This document shows positions 17,409-25,767 of a DNA stretch of 64,000 nucleotides, in pieces. A program made the translations under genes and the position numbers. Positions within the stretch are counted from its first letter, which is position 1, and the number at the start of each line of letters is the position of its first letter. The notes under the pieces are model-generated. The model worked only from the letters and a program-made list of their open reading frames with translations, had not been told where the DNA came from and searched no databases. The DNA lies in NCBI GenBank assembly GCA_036268455.1, contig DATAUD010000020.1:28329-92328 (forward strand). The letters are read 5' to 3'. The DNA comes from DATAUD01 sp036268455. Its GTDB lineage: Bacteria; Verrucomicrobiota; Verrucomicrobiia; Limisphaerales; Palsa-1400.

Positions 17409-20400
17409 ATGGCCACCCACATCGCGCTGCACCATCGAACCAGTTACCAGTATGACCGGTTGGTGTCACTTGGCCCTCAAATCGTGCGATTGCGCCCCGC
17501 CCCGCATTCACGAACGCGCATTTTGAGCTATTCGTTGAACGTTCAGCCCGCGAAACATTTCATCAACTGGCAGCAGGACCCGCAGTCTAACTATTTGGCG
17601 CGGCTGGCTTTTCCCGAGAAGACCGACCGCTTCGAGGTGGAAGTTGATCTTGTGGCGGAAATGTCCGTGCTGAACCCGTTCGATTTTTTCCTTGAGCCAG
17701 AAGCGGAACGCGCGCCGTTTTCGTACGCGCATGTGCTTGACCATGAGCTTGCTCCATTCCGTTTGAAGGGCGAGTTGACGCCGCGCTTGAAGGAGTATTA
17801 CGAGAAGGTCGTTGGGCCGTTCAAGGAAAAGAAAGGCGATGACCGGGGGCGGACGATAGATTTTTTGGTGGCGGTCAACCAAAGCCTTTGCCGGGATGTC
17901 AAGTATTTGATTCGATTGGAGGCCGGGGTGCAAACGCCGGAGGAGACACTGGTGAACGGCAGCGGCTCATGCCGGGATTCATCATGGCTCATGGTGCAAT
18001 TGCTCCGGCATTTCGGCGTCGCGGCGCGTTTTGTCAGCGGTTATCTCATCCAGCTTGTGCCGGATGTGAAATCGCTGGATGGCCCGACTGGCGCAACCAG
18101 CGATTTCACCGATCTTCATGCCTGGTGCGAAGTCTATTTGCCCGGCGCGGGATGGATTGGACTGGACCCAACATCCGGCCTGCTGGCAGGCGAGGGACAT
18201 ATTCCATTGGCGGCGACGCCCGATCCGCAAAGCGCGGCGCCGATCAGCGGAGCCGTGGACGAGTCCGAGTGCAAGCTCGGTTTCGAGATGAAGGTCACGC
18301 GCATTTACGAATCGGCGCGCGTCACCAAGCCTTACACAGAGGAGCAATGGGCCGATATGGAAAAACTGGGCGCCCAGGTCGATGCGGATTTGCGGCGAGA
18401 CGCTTGCCATCTGACAATGGGCGGCGAACCGACATTTGTCTCCATAGACGATCGCGACGGAGATGAATGGAACACGGCGGCCCAGGGGCCAACAAAACGA
18501 AAGCTCGCGGACGACCTTATGCGCCGGTTAAAAAAGCGATTTTCCAAGGGCGCGCTTCTGCATTACGGACAAGGGAAGTGGTATCCGGGGGAATCGCTTC
18601 CGCGGTGGGCGTTTTCCGCATATTGGCGCAAGGATGGCGAGCCGATTTGGAAGAATGACGAATTGTTCGCCCTCGAGAGCAAGAACTACGGCCATAGCAA
18701 CAAGGAGGCGGAGGAATTCATTCGGGCGCTCGCGCAACGGCTGGGGTGCGGCGGCCAGTGGATCATGCCCGCGTATGAGGACGCGTGGTATTATATGTGG
18801 AAGGAACGCCGCCTCCCCGTAAATGTCGATGCGCTGAAATCCAACCTCAAAGACAAGGAGGAACGCAAGAGGCTGGCGCGTATTTTCGAGGAGGGTCTGG
18901 GGAACGTCGTTGGCTACATTCTTCCGTTGCGGCGGGAGACCGCGAGTTGGAAATCGGGGCCGTGGTTTTTTCGGCAGGAACATTGCTTTTTGCTTCCCGG
19001 AGATTCGCCAATCGGGTTTCGCCTGCCGCTGGATTCCCTCCCCTGGGCGAGCGCCGGAGATTATCCTTATATTTACGAACAGGACCCGCTGGAAAGCCGT
19101 CCGCCAATTACGCAGCATCCGCCCAGAAATTTTCAGCGCCAAACGCCGCCAAAACCGCCCGAACCGAAGGTCGGCGATGGACCAGACTTTGCCCGGCAAC
19201 CCGCCTTGGGCGAATCGGCATGGTGGATTGCGCGAACCGCATTGTGTGTGGAAAGCCGCGATGGCCGGTTGCACATTTTCATGCCGCCCGCCCGCGTGCT
19301 GGAGGATTATCTGGACTGCGTTGCGGCCGTCGAAGAGACGGCGCAATCGCTCGGCGTGCCTGTGGTACTGGAGGGCTACACGCCTCCGCACGATCATCGC
19401 CTGAATGTCTTGAAGGTGACTCCGGACCCTGGAGTGATCGAGGTGAACTTGCACCCGGCCGCGTCGTGGGCCGAGTTGATCGAACAAACCGAGACGCTCT
19501 ATGAAGAAGCGCGGCAGACGCGGTTGGGCACGGAGAAATTCATGATGGACGGCCGCCATACGGGGACCGGCGGCGGCAACCACCTCGTCCTCGGCGGACC
19601 AAGCCCGGCGGAATCGCCGTTGCTGCGGCGGCCGGACGTGCTGAGGTCGCTGGTAAGCTACTGGCAAAACCATCCGTCGCTGTCGTTTCTGTTCAGCGGG
19701 CTTTTCATCGGGCCGACCAGCCAGAGTCCGCGAGTGGACGAGGCGCGCAACGATTCGCTCTATGAATTGGAAGTGGCGTTTCGGCAAATGCCGGGGGCCG
19801 AAAACACGCCGCCGTGGCTGACCGACAGGCTGTTTCGCAATTTGCTCGTGGACGCGACCGGAAACACGCATCGGGCGGAATTCAGCATTGACAAACTGTA
19901 TCCGCCGGAAAGCAGCGGCGGGCGGCTCGGCTTGCTGGAAATGCGGGCCTTTGAAATGCCGCCGCATCCGCGCATGAGCCTTGCGCAGCAATTGCTGGTT
20001 CGCGCGCTGGTGTCCCGATTCTGGCGCAAGCCTTACACGGAGGCGCTTGTTCCCTGGGGCACCGATATTCATGACCGCTGGATGCTCCCGCACTTTGTGT
20101 GGGACGATTTTTGCGACGTGATTGGGGATTTGCGGCATCACGGCTACGCGATGCAGAGCGGATGGTTCGAGCCGCATTTCGAGTTTCGTTTCCCGCAATT
20201 TGGCGATTTGAATGTGCGGAATGTTCACCTGGAAATCCGGCAGGCCCTCGAACCCTGGCACGTTCTCGGCGAAGACCCTGGGCCGGGAGGAACCGTCCGC
20301 TATGTGGATTCCTCGCTCGAACGCGTGCAAGTGAAGGCGGGCGGGCTGATTGGAACGCGGCACGTCATCACGGCGGCCGGCTGGAGGTTGCCGTTGCACC

Positions 20401-20729
20401 CGACGGGCGTTAACGGCGAATACCTTTGCGGGCTGCGGTATCGGGCGTGGCAGCCGCCCAATTGCCTGCACCCGACAATCGGTGTCCATACGCCGCTGGT
20501 TTTTGACGTCGTTGATACGTGGAACAACAAGAGCCTGGGCGGTTGCACCTATCACGTCATGCACCCGGGCGGCCGCAATTACAATACATTCCCAGTCAAT
20601 GCTTACGAGGCGGAAAGCCGGCGGCTTGGGCGATTTTTCCGTGAAGGACACACGGGTGGCCTCGTCAGGCCGCGCGCGCCTGGCGAGAACAAAGAGTTTC
20701 CCTTTACGCTGGATTTGAGGAAGGTGTAG
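17409..20729 (+). CDS. Transglutaminase-like protein fused to DUF2126
   Basis: The N-terminal ~290 residues are a bacterial transglutaminase-like module: a beta N-domain (HHRTSYQYDRLVSLGPQ), then a papain-like core with Cys in GSGSCRDSSW (about 188), His in DLHAWCEVYL (about 237) and Asp in GLDPTSGL (about 254). The remaining ~800 residues match DUF2126, with MGGEPTFVSIDDRDG, GGGNHLVLGGPSPAESPLLRRPDVL and MPPHPRMSLAQQLL segments. In other bacteria this fusion accompanies ATP-grasp and alpha-E genes, suggesting amide-bond cleavage or transfer on the product those genes make. There is no signal peptide, so action in the cytoplasm is inferred. It closes the operon; the nth start is 12 bp on. Confidence 0.93.
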   Translation: MATHIALHHRTSYQYDRLVSLGPQIVRLRPAPHSRTRILSYSLNVQPAKHFINWQQDPQSNYLARLAFPEKTDRFEVEVDLVAEMSVLNPFDFFLEPEAERAPFSYAHVLDHELAPFRLKGELTPRLKEYYEKVVGPFKEKKGDDRGRTIDFLVAVNQSLCRDVKYLIRLEAGVQTPEETLVNGSGSCRDSSWLMVQLLRHFGVAARFVSGYLIQLVPDVKSLDGPTGATSDFTDLHAWCEVYLPGAGWIGLDPTSGLLAGEGHIPLAATPDPQSAAPISGAVDESECKLGFEMKVTRIYESARVTKPYTEEQWADMEKLGAQVDADLRRDACHLTMGGEPTFVSIDDRDGDEWNTAAQGPTKRKLADDLMRRLKKRFSKGALLHYGQGKWYPGESLPRWAFSAYWRKDGEPIWKNDELFALESKNYGHSNKEAEEFIRALAQRLGCGGQWIMPAYEDAWYYMWKERRLPVNVDALKSNLKDKEERKRLARIFEEGLGNVVGYILPLRRETASWKSGPWFFRQEHCFLLPGDSPIGFRLPLDSLPWASAGDYPYIYEQDPLESRPPITQHPPRNFQRQTPPKPPEPKVGDGPDFARQPALGESAWWIARTALCVESRDGRLHIFMPPARVLEDYLDCVAAVEETAQSLGVPVVLEGYTPPHDHRLNVLKVTPDPGVIEVNLHPAASWAELIEQTETLYEEARQTRLGTEKFMMDGRHTGTGGGNHLVLGGPSPAESPLLRRPDVLRSLVSYWQNHPSLSFLFSGLFIGPTSQSPRVDEARNDSLYELEVAFRQMPGAENTPPWLTDRLFRNLLVDATGNTHRAEFSIDKLYPPESSGGRLGLLEMRAFEMPPHPRMSLAQQLLVRALVSRFWRKPYTEALVPWGTDIHDRWMLPHFVWDDFCDVIGDLRHHGYAMQSGWFEPHFEFRFPQFGDLNVRNVHLEIRQALEPWHVLGEDPGPGGTVRYVDSSLERVQVKAGGLIGTRHVITAAGWRLPLHPTGVNGEYLCGLRYRAWQPPNCLHPTIGVHTPLVFDVVDTWNNKSLGGCTYHVMHPGGRNYNTFPVNAYEAESRRLGRFFREGHTGGLVRPRAPGENKEFPFTLDLRKV

Positions 20730-20741
20730 CTTTGGGGCGCA

Positions 20742-21386
20742 ATGGAATCGATTGCCCAGAAAACCGCCCGCGTCGTCAAGATCATCAAACGGCTCAAGCA
20801 AACTTATCCCGACGCGCGGCTGGCGCTGGATTTTTCAAATCCGCTTGAATTGCTGATCGCGTTGATACTCGCGGCGCAGGCACGAGACACCCGGGTGAAC
20901 GTTGTCACGACTGAGTTGTTTAAAAAATATCGCACTGCCGCCGATTGGGCGGACGCTCCGGCGGCGACACTGCAAAAGGAGATCAGCGAGATCACTTTTT
21001 TCCGCAACAAAACGCGTTCGATACAGGGAGCGTGCCGGATGCTCGTCGAAAAATTTGGCGGCGTGGTGCCGGACAATCTGGAGGACCTTCTGACGCTGCC
21101 GGGAGTCGGCCGCAAGACGGGAAATGTTTTATTGGGCAACGCCTTTGGCCGTCTAACAATTGGCGTTGACCGCCACGTGGCCCGCGTGTCTGGCCGCCTC
21201 GAATTGACCAAAGAAACGGAGCCTGATTTGATTGAGGCGGACCTGATGAAAATCGCGCCGGAAAAGGACCGCGTGAAACTCTGCCTTTTGTTCCAAGACC
21301 ATGGGCGCCAAATCTGCGTCGCAAAAAAACCGAAGTGTCCCGAGTGCCCTATAAATTCCCTTTGTCCCTATCCAAAAAAGCTCTGA
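20742..21386 (+). CDS. nth: Endonuclease III (DNA glycosylase/AP lyase)
   Basis: This base-excision repair enzyme removes oxidised pyrimidines and nicks the abasic site. The product has 214 residues, near the usual 211. The helix-hairpin-helix motif LPGVGRKTGN carries the catalytic Lys125, and GVDRHVARV carries catalytic Asp143. The four iron-sulfur ligands are Cys192, Cys199, Cys202 and Cys208, with the classical C-x6-C-x2-C-x5-C spacing. The family's usual LLSAQ/TTD segment is replaced by LILAAQARDTRVN. It starts 12 bp after the transglutaminase stop, so it may be co-transcribed with that operon, although a functional link is not expected. Confidence 0.95.
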   Translation: MESIAQKTARVVKIIKRLKQTYPDARLALDFSNPLELLIALILAAQARDTRVNVVTTELFKKYRTAADWADAPAATLQKEISEITFFRNKTRSIQGACRMLVEKFGGVVPDNLEDLLTLPGVGRKTGNVLLGNAFGRLTIGVDRHVARVSGRLELTKETEPDLIEADLMKIAPEKDRVKLCLLFQDHGRQICVAKKPKCPECPINSLCPYPKKL

Positions 21387-21417
21387 ATACTTTTCATCAT
21401 CCTCTGTCCAACTGATT

Positions 21418-22887
21418 GTGAAAACACCGAATTCGAATATCTTTGGCGCGACTCGCATGACTCGCCGCCGCCTGTTGACTTCCTCCGCGAGCCTCGCGGC
21501 TGCTGCCTTCGCGTCATCATTGATGCCGCCGAATCTTCGCAAGGCGCTGGCCGATCCGCCGCAACGCAGCGGCCTGCAGGACATCAAGCACGTTGTGATT
21601 CTCATGCAGGAGAACCGATCATTCGATCATTATTACGGGACAATGGCCGGCGTTCGCGGTTTTGATGATCCGAATGCGATGGTCCTGCCGAATGGGAAGT
21701 CTGTTTTTTATCAGCCTGATGAGGAACATCCGGATGGTTACATGCTGCCGTTTCATTTGGACACGCGGGCGACCAGCGCCCAAAAGATTCCCTCGACGAG
21801 CCATGCGTGGCACGTCCAGCACGACGCGTGGAACCATGGAAAGATGGACAACTGGCTCGCGGCCCACCGCAAGGCGGATGGAGTCAACGGGCCGTTTTGC
21901 ATGGGTTATCACAAACGCGCTGATGTTCCGTTTCAGTTCGCGCTCGCCGAGGCCTTCACAATTTGCGACGGCTACCATTGTTCGTTGCTGGGGCCGACGT
22001 GGCCTAACCGGATGTATTGGATGACAGGGACAATCGACCCGGACGGACATCACGGCGGGCCGCTCACGCACAATAAAATGCCGGATGGAGGTTTTACGTG
22101 GACAACTTATCCCGAGCGTTTGGAAAAGGCCGGCGTAAGTTGGAAGGTCTATCAGCAAAAGGACAATTTTGGGTGCAATCCCCTGGAGTATTTCAAACCG
22201 TTCCTCGAGTCGGCGCCGGATTCGCCATTGTATCTAAAAGGCTTGGTGCGCCGGCCCGAAGGTGAATTCGAACATGACGCAATCAACAACAAATTGCCGG
22301 CGGTTTCGTGGATTATCCCGACGGCGCAGCAATCGGAACACCCGGATTACATGCCCGCTGCGGGCGCGGCGTTCGTGGCGAGCAAACTGGATGCAATTGC
22401 CGCAAACCCGGAGCTTTGGGCGAAAACCGCTTTCATCATCAGTTACGATGAAAACGACGGGATTTTCGATCATGTCGCCCCGCCGGTCCCGCCTCCCGGA
22501 ACACCAAATGAGTTTGTTAATGGACTGCCGATTGGCGCCGGATTCCGCGTGCCGTGTGTCATCGTTTCGCCCTGGACTGTCGGCGGCTGGGTTTGCAGTG
22601 AAAACTTCGATCACACCTCCATATTGCGATTTCTTGAACAATGGACTGGCGTGAAGGAACCCAACATCAGCGATTGGCGGCGAAAAACTTTCGGTGACTT
22701 GACGTCCGCGTTTCGGTTTGACGAAGCGAAGGCCGATCCGCCCTTGTTGCCAGATACGAGCGGTCCACTCGCGCAGGCGCATTACGACGCGGCATATCTT
22801 CCCAAACCAGCGGCCCCCGGCTCAGGGCAATCGCTGCCGACGCAGGAAAAAGGCGTCCGCAAACGCACCGCCCCGCGACCCGTGTAG
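21418..22887 (+). CDS. Phospholipase C / phosphoesterase family protein with Tat signal
   Basis: A PF04185-type phosphoesterase (phospholipase C or acid phosphatase group) of 489 residues. The N-terminus has the twin-arginine motif TRRRLLTSSASLAAAAFA, so export in folded form is expected. The catalytic-metal block HVVILMQENRSFDHYYG, with the family's conserved ENRSFDHYxG, starts near residue 60. A second conserved block is ISYDENDGIFDHVAPP near 342, and VPCVIVSPW near 380. The start is GTG at 21418 or ATG at 21457; both keep the Tat motif. The substrate (phospholipid or phosphomonoester) cannot be read from sequence. It is 31 bp from nth and probably has its own promoter or a weak read-through. 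The C-terminus is low complexity and basic. Confidence 0.88.
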   Translation: MKTPNSNIFGATRMTRRRLLTSSASLAAAAFASSLMPPNLRKALADPPQRSGLQDIKHVVILMQENRSFDHYYGTMAGVRGFDDPNAMVLPNGKSVFYQPDEEHPDGYMLPFHLDTRATSAQKIPSTSHAWHVQHDAWNHGKMDNWLAAHRKADGVNGPFCMGYHKRADVPFQFALAEAFTICDGYHCSLLGPTWPNRMYWMTGTIDPDGHHGGPLTHNKMPDGGFTWTTYPERLEKAGVSWKVYQQKDNFGCNPLEYFKPFLESAPDSPLYLKGLVRRPEGEFEHDAINNKLPAVSWIIPTAQQSEHPDYMPAAGAAFVASKLDAIAANPELWAKTAFIISYDENDGIFDHVAPPVPPPGTPNEFVNGLPIGAGFRVPCVIVSPWTVGGWVCSENFDHTSILRFLEQWTGVKEPNISDWRRKTFGDLTSAFRFDEAKADPPLLPDTSGPLAQAHYDAAYLPKPAAPGSGQSLPTQEKGVRKRTAPRPV

Positions 22888-23071
22888 GCTAAATCAACAA
22901 TTCAGTTGACTCAGGAAGAGCCTCGCGCAGAGAACGCGGAGTGCGCGGAGAAAATGAATGAAAATGAAGAACTGGAATTGGAAAAAGCGGGATTGAGAAT
23001 TGGTCGTTGAGAATTTGCCGGACGAGGAAGATGTGCGATAGCGGTTCGGGAGATTGCATGTAATATGGAAC

Positions 23072-23187
23072 TCAGAAAATCAGGAAAGGAGTTTGGCGGA
23101 ACGGCTCGGCTTCGCGAATTGGCTCGCCCAGCGCCAAAATCCCCACGCCAAACTTTCCCTTCTTCGAGCCCCTTCATGATTTTCTGA
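23072..23187. repeat. Imperfect long inverted repeat in a 349-bp gene-free stretch
   Basis: The interval 22888-23236 has no convincing gene. Inside it, TCAGAAAATCA (23072-23082) is the exact inverse of TGATTTTCTGA (23177-23187), and GTTTGGCG (23091-23098) the inverse of CGCCAAAC (23146-23153), so a ~116-nt imperfect hairpin can form. Nearer the left edge (22925-22952) a purine-rich tract CGCAGAGAACGCGGAG resembles dispersed intergenic tracts found in many bacterial genomes. The element could be a non-autonomous mobile repeat or a long terminator for the phospholipase gene and the convergent minus-strand gene. No target-site duplication was identified. Confidence 0.45.
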
Positions 23188-23236
23188 TTTCCAAATTGAG
23201 AGGTCATTTCCCTCCCTTATTTTCTTGGCGTTTCTG

Positions 23237-23749
23237 CTACGGCGAGGGAACGGAGATGATGGGAGGTTGGCCGGCTGGGCCGCGCCATTGATGCCATTCG
23301 GTCATGATTTGACGAGCGTCGTCGGTGCCGGCGTTGTGCCACGAAGTTTCATCCGGACGCTTCACGAACGTGTTGTCATGGAAGTAAGGGCTGTTGCGGG
23401 AAGGGATCTTCTCATTGAACGGACGTTTGGCGGCGCGCGCCGCTTCCGCCCGCTCCAGCAAGGCCTTGAAGTCAGGACTGTATTTCTCGAGGTAGGCAAT
23501 TTTTAATTGACTGATTTCATTTCCCATCCCCTTAAAGCCGATCACAATGGCCCGCACCCGCGCTTCGCCTCCGTCCGGCGAAATGAGATTGCCCGGCGCT
23601 GGATAAAGACGTTTGGCGCTTTGATCATAAAACCAGACGCTGGCGCCATGGTCGCCGGCAGGATGGAAATGCCTGAGCCTGGCCGCCGCAAAAAGGACCG
23701 CCAAAGCAACGATACAGGTGGTAAGAATGGTTTTGACTCGCTGATTCAA
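23237..23749 (-). CDS. Small membrane-anchored protein paired with a pseudopilin
   Basis: A product of about 170 residues if the TTG at 23749 is used; that codon overlaps the stop of the upstream pseudopilin gene (TTGA). A longer reading from 23809 would lie inside that gene. Residues ~7-24 form a membrane segment (ILTTCIVALAVLFAAARL). The rest is soluble, with HPAGDHGASVWFYDQSAKRLY, and a Pro-rich tail ending PPIISVPSP. I do not recognise a named family; similar short genes follow DUF1559-type pseudopilins in Verrucomicrobiota as far as I recall. The overlap implies coupled translation and a shared envelope role. Confidence 0.65.
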   Translation of the reverse strand: MNQRVKTILTTCIVALAVLFAAARLRHFHPAGDHGASVWFYDQSAKRLYPAPGNLISPDGGEARVRAIVIGFKGMGNEISQLKIAYLEKYSPDFKALLERAEAARAAKRPFNEKIPSRNSPYFHDNTFVKRPDETSWHNAGTDDARQIMTEWHQWRGPAGQPPIISVPSP

Positions 23750-24618
23750 GGCTGCTGGGTCTGATGATATAAAATATTGACCGACCACCAGCACTCGTGC
23801 TCGTCGCAAGGAATATCGTTGGCGTTGAGCAATTCAGCATGGCCGTCGGCAAAAGCGTAGTTGGCTTTGCCATCGTGCCGCTGGCATCCATATTGGTCTT
23901 CCTCCAGGCGATTAAAGCCCGCTTCGTCCTCGGAGCCGTTTCCGCTGGTGTCGGTATTCTTAATCCACCAACTGTCGTCCGCCCAGGTCGCCGGGCTGCC
24001 GCAGCCGCCGTCGCCGTACCAGATCAACTTTGAGGCGGTGGTAATTTCCGTTGAGCGGTGCAAACCTTCGTAATAATCGGGCGTGGGACGTCCGAATGGC
24101 ATGCCGGCGGTTTGGGCCGTCGGGTTCGGATTGCCATCCACATGAATCCAGTGAGCTCCGGCCACGCCGATGCCACTCTGGTTCCACTTTTCGTACGAAC
24201 CCGCCACGCCATAGATGCCGCTCCAATTGGTGGACGAGTCGAGTTCGAAGCCCCCATACGAGGCGTCATAAGCGGAAACGCCGTCGGCATACACAGCGCT
24301 ACGCTCGGACGGACAGTCAAAGACGCCCGGCATGTGCGCGACGTAATCCCACAGAATGACGCGATAGGTCGTTTCCACGCCGGAGTTCGGCACCGCGGTT
24401 TGCAGCGGGTTCAACCAGTTGTTGTAGTCGAGCGAATAATTCATGGAAGCGACGGCCAGCTCGCGCTGATTGGATTTGCAGACGGCAGCCTGTCCCGCAT
24501 TTTGGGCTTGCGACAAGCCCGGGAGCAACATCGACGCGAGGATGGCGATAATGGCGATGACCACCATCAGTTCGATCAAAGTAAACGCCAAATCCCTCTG
24601 CCTGGAATTTGCGAACAT
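23746..24618 (-). CDS. Type II-like pseudopilin with H-x9-DG tail (DUF1559 group)
   Basis: The N-terminus MFANSRQRDLAFTLIELMVV is a type IV prepilin signal: a short basic leader, cleavage before the FTLIE helix with Glu at +5, then a hydrophobic helix to about residue 35. A prepilin peptidase would cleave and methylate it. The C-terminal part holds HDGKANYAFADG, which fits the H-x9-DG signature exactly. Such proteins are expanded in Verrucomicrobiota, Planctomycetota and Lentisphaerota, with an unsettled role in secretion or surface filaments. At 290 residues the size is typical. It is coupled to the downstream 170-residue gene by a TTGA overlap. Confidence 0.93.
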   Translation of the reverse strand: MFANSRQRDLAFTLIELMVVIAIIAILASMLLPGLSQAQNAGQAAVCKSNQRELAVASMNYSLDYNNWLNPLQTAVPNSGVETTYRVILWDYVAHMPGVFDCPSERSAVYADGVSAYDASYGGFELDSSTNWSGIYGVAGSYEKWNQSGIGVAGAHWIHVDGNPNPTAQTAGMPFGRPTPDYYEGLHRSTEITTASKLIWYGDGGCGSPATWADDSWWIKNTDTSGNGSEDEAGFNRLEEDQYGCQRHDGKANYAFADGHAELLNANDIPCDEHECWWSVNILYHQTQQP

Positions 24619-24653
24619 GGTTCGATATTGGCAAGCGGCATCGCCTCGTCAAC

Positions 24654-25721
24654 TCAAAAGCCGTTGACGACATCGATCAATTGACGCAGCCGCCCATACT
24701 GACGCCGATCAAACCCAAAGGCGATGCGTGGAAGGTCCACAAATTCGTTGTGTTCCCTTTCCTCCGGTGTCGCCTCGATGATGTGAAATTTTTCGCCGAT
24801 GATAATGTCCTCGAAATCGTCATTGAGGGATTCAACGGCGGTCGGGGCCGGCGGATGTTTAAGGCGAATGACGAGCAAATCCTTAACCATGCGACTGGAA
24901 TGATAATTGCGATAAAATCGCGTGATGATGCGCACGGCATGGGATGCGTTGTCGGCAATTTGATAGAGGCCCAGATCATCGGGAGAGATCAGTTGTGCGC
25001 GCAGAAGGTGCTCGCGGATGTTTTTGTCCCACGTTTTCCAATAAACCCCGCCGGGACGATCCATCAGCACCAGCGGCACGAGGCGGCCCTTGCCGGTTTG
25101 CATCAACGTCAGCGCCTCGTAGCCTTCGTCCAGCGTTCCAAACCCGCCCGGAAAAAGGACAATGGCGTCGGAATGACGAATGAACGTGAGCTTGCGCGTG
25201 AAGAAGTATTTAAAGGAAATGAGCTTTTTATCTTTGTCAATAATCGGATTTGCCGACTGCTCCCAAGGCAGTTGGATGTTGGCTCCAAAACTCATCTCCG
25301 GCCCGGCGCCTTCGTGGCCCGCTTGCATAATGCCGGGGCCGGCGCCGGTGATCACCATGTAACCTTCGTGCGAAATCTTCCGTGCGAATTCCACGGCCTC
25401 GAGGTATTCCTGGCGCGTGGGCAGCGTGCGCGCGGACCCAAAAATCGTCACCTTCGGCTTGTCATTCCAGGGCGCAAAAAGACGAAAGGCATAACGCAAT
25501 TCCCGCACCGCCGTGCGAATGACTCGGGCGTCGCCGCGCTCCTTGACATCCGTTAGGAGTTTGAGGGCATTCATCATGATGTCCTCGACAAGGTCGGTGT
25601 TGTATCCCCCGCCCTTGTCCGTGATCAATTCCTGAATGCGACGGCGGAAAACCGCGTCCGCCTGGTTTTTGTCCGACTTTTCCACAGGTAAAACTATGCC
25701 GTTGCGCGGACTGCGCAACAA
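24654..25721 (-). CDS. LOG-family Rossmann-fold protein (TIGR00730 type)
   Basis: A protein of up to 355 residues in the family that includes cytokinin-releasing nucleotide phosphoribohydrolases, often mis-annotated as lysine decarboxylases. Family motifs are VTIFGSART near residue 95, GYMVITGAGPGIMQAGHEGA near 125, and the signature PGGFGTLDE near 190. The N-terminal ~80 residues are an extra helical extension. The start is TTG at 25721 or GTG at 25685. The 46 bp to the divergent ileS start must hold regulatory signals for both genes. The substrate is probably a nucleoside 5'-monophosphate; this is a family inference. Confidence 0.85.
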   Translation of the reverse strand: MLRSPRNGIVLPVEKSDKNQADAVFRRRIQELITDKGGGYNTDLVEDIMMNALKLLTDVKERGDARVIRTAVRELRYAFRLFAPWNDKPKVTIFGSARTLPTRQEYLEAVEFARKISHEGYMVITGAGPGIMQAGHEGAGPEMSFGANIQLPWEQSANPIIDKDKKLISFKYFFTRKLTFIRHSDAIVLFPGGFGTLDEGYEALTLMQTGKGRLVPLVLMDRPGGVYWKTWDKNIREHLLRAQLISPDDLGLYQIADNASHAVRIITRFYRNYHSSRMVKDLLVIRLKHPPAPTAVESLNDDFEDIIIGEKFHIIEATPEEREHNEFVDLPRIAFGFDRRQYGRLRQLIDVVNGF

Positions 25722-25767
25722 GCCTTAAACTTTTTGCGGGCCGGGCGGGATTCCGCCACGCCCAATA

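Noticed and set aside
18528..20801. 757-codon minus-strand ORF opposite the transglutaminase gene
   Set aside because: It is antisense to a well-supported DUF2126 gene and shows an Arg/His/Pro-rich composition typical of shadow frames.
22911..23207. Minus-strand ORF of 98 codons
   Set aside because: It lies in the inverted-repeat region, with a Ser-rich low-complexity end and no family match; it is better explained as a repeat.
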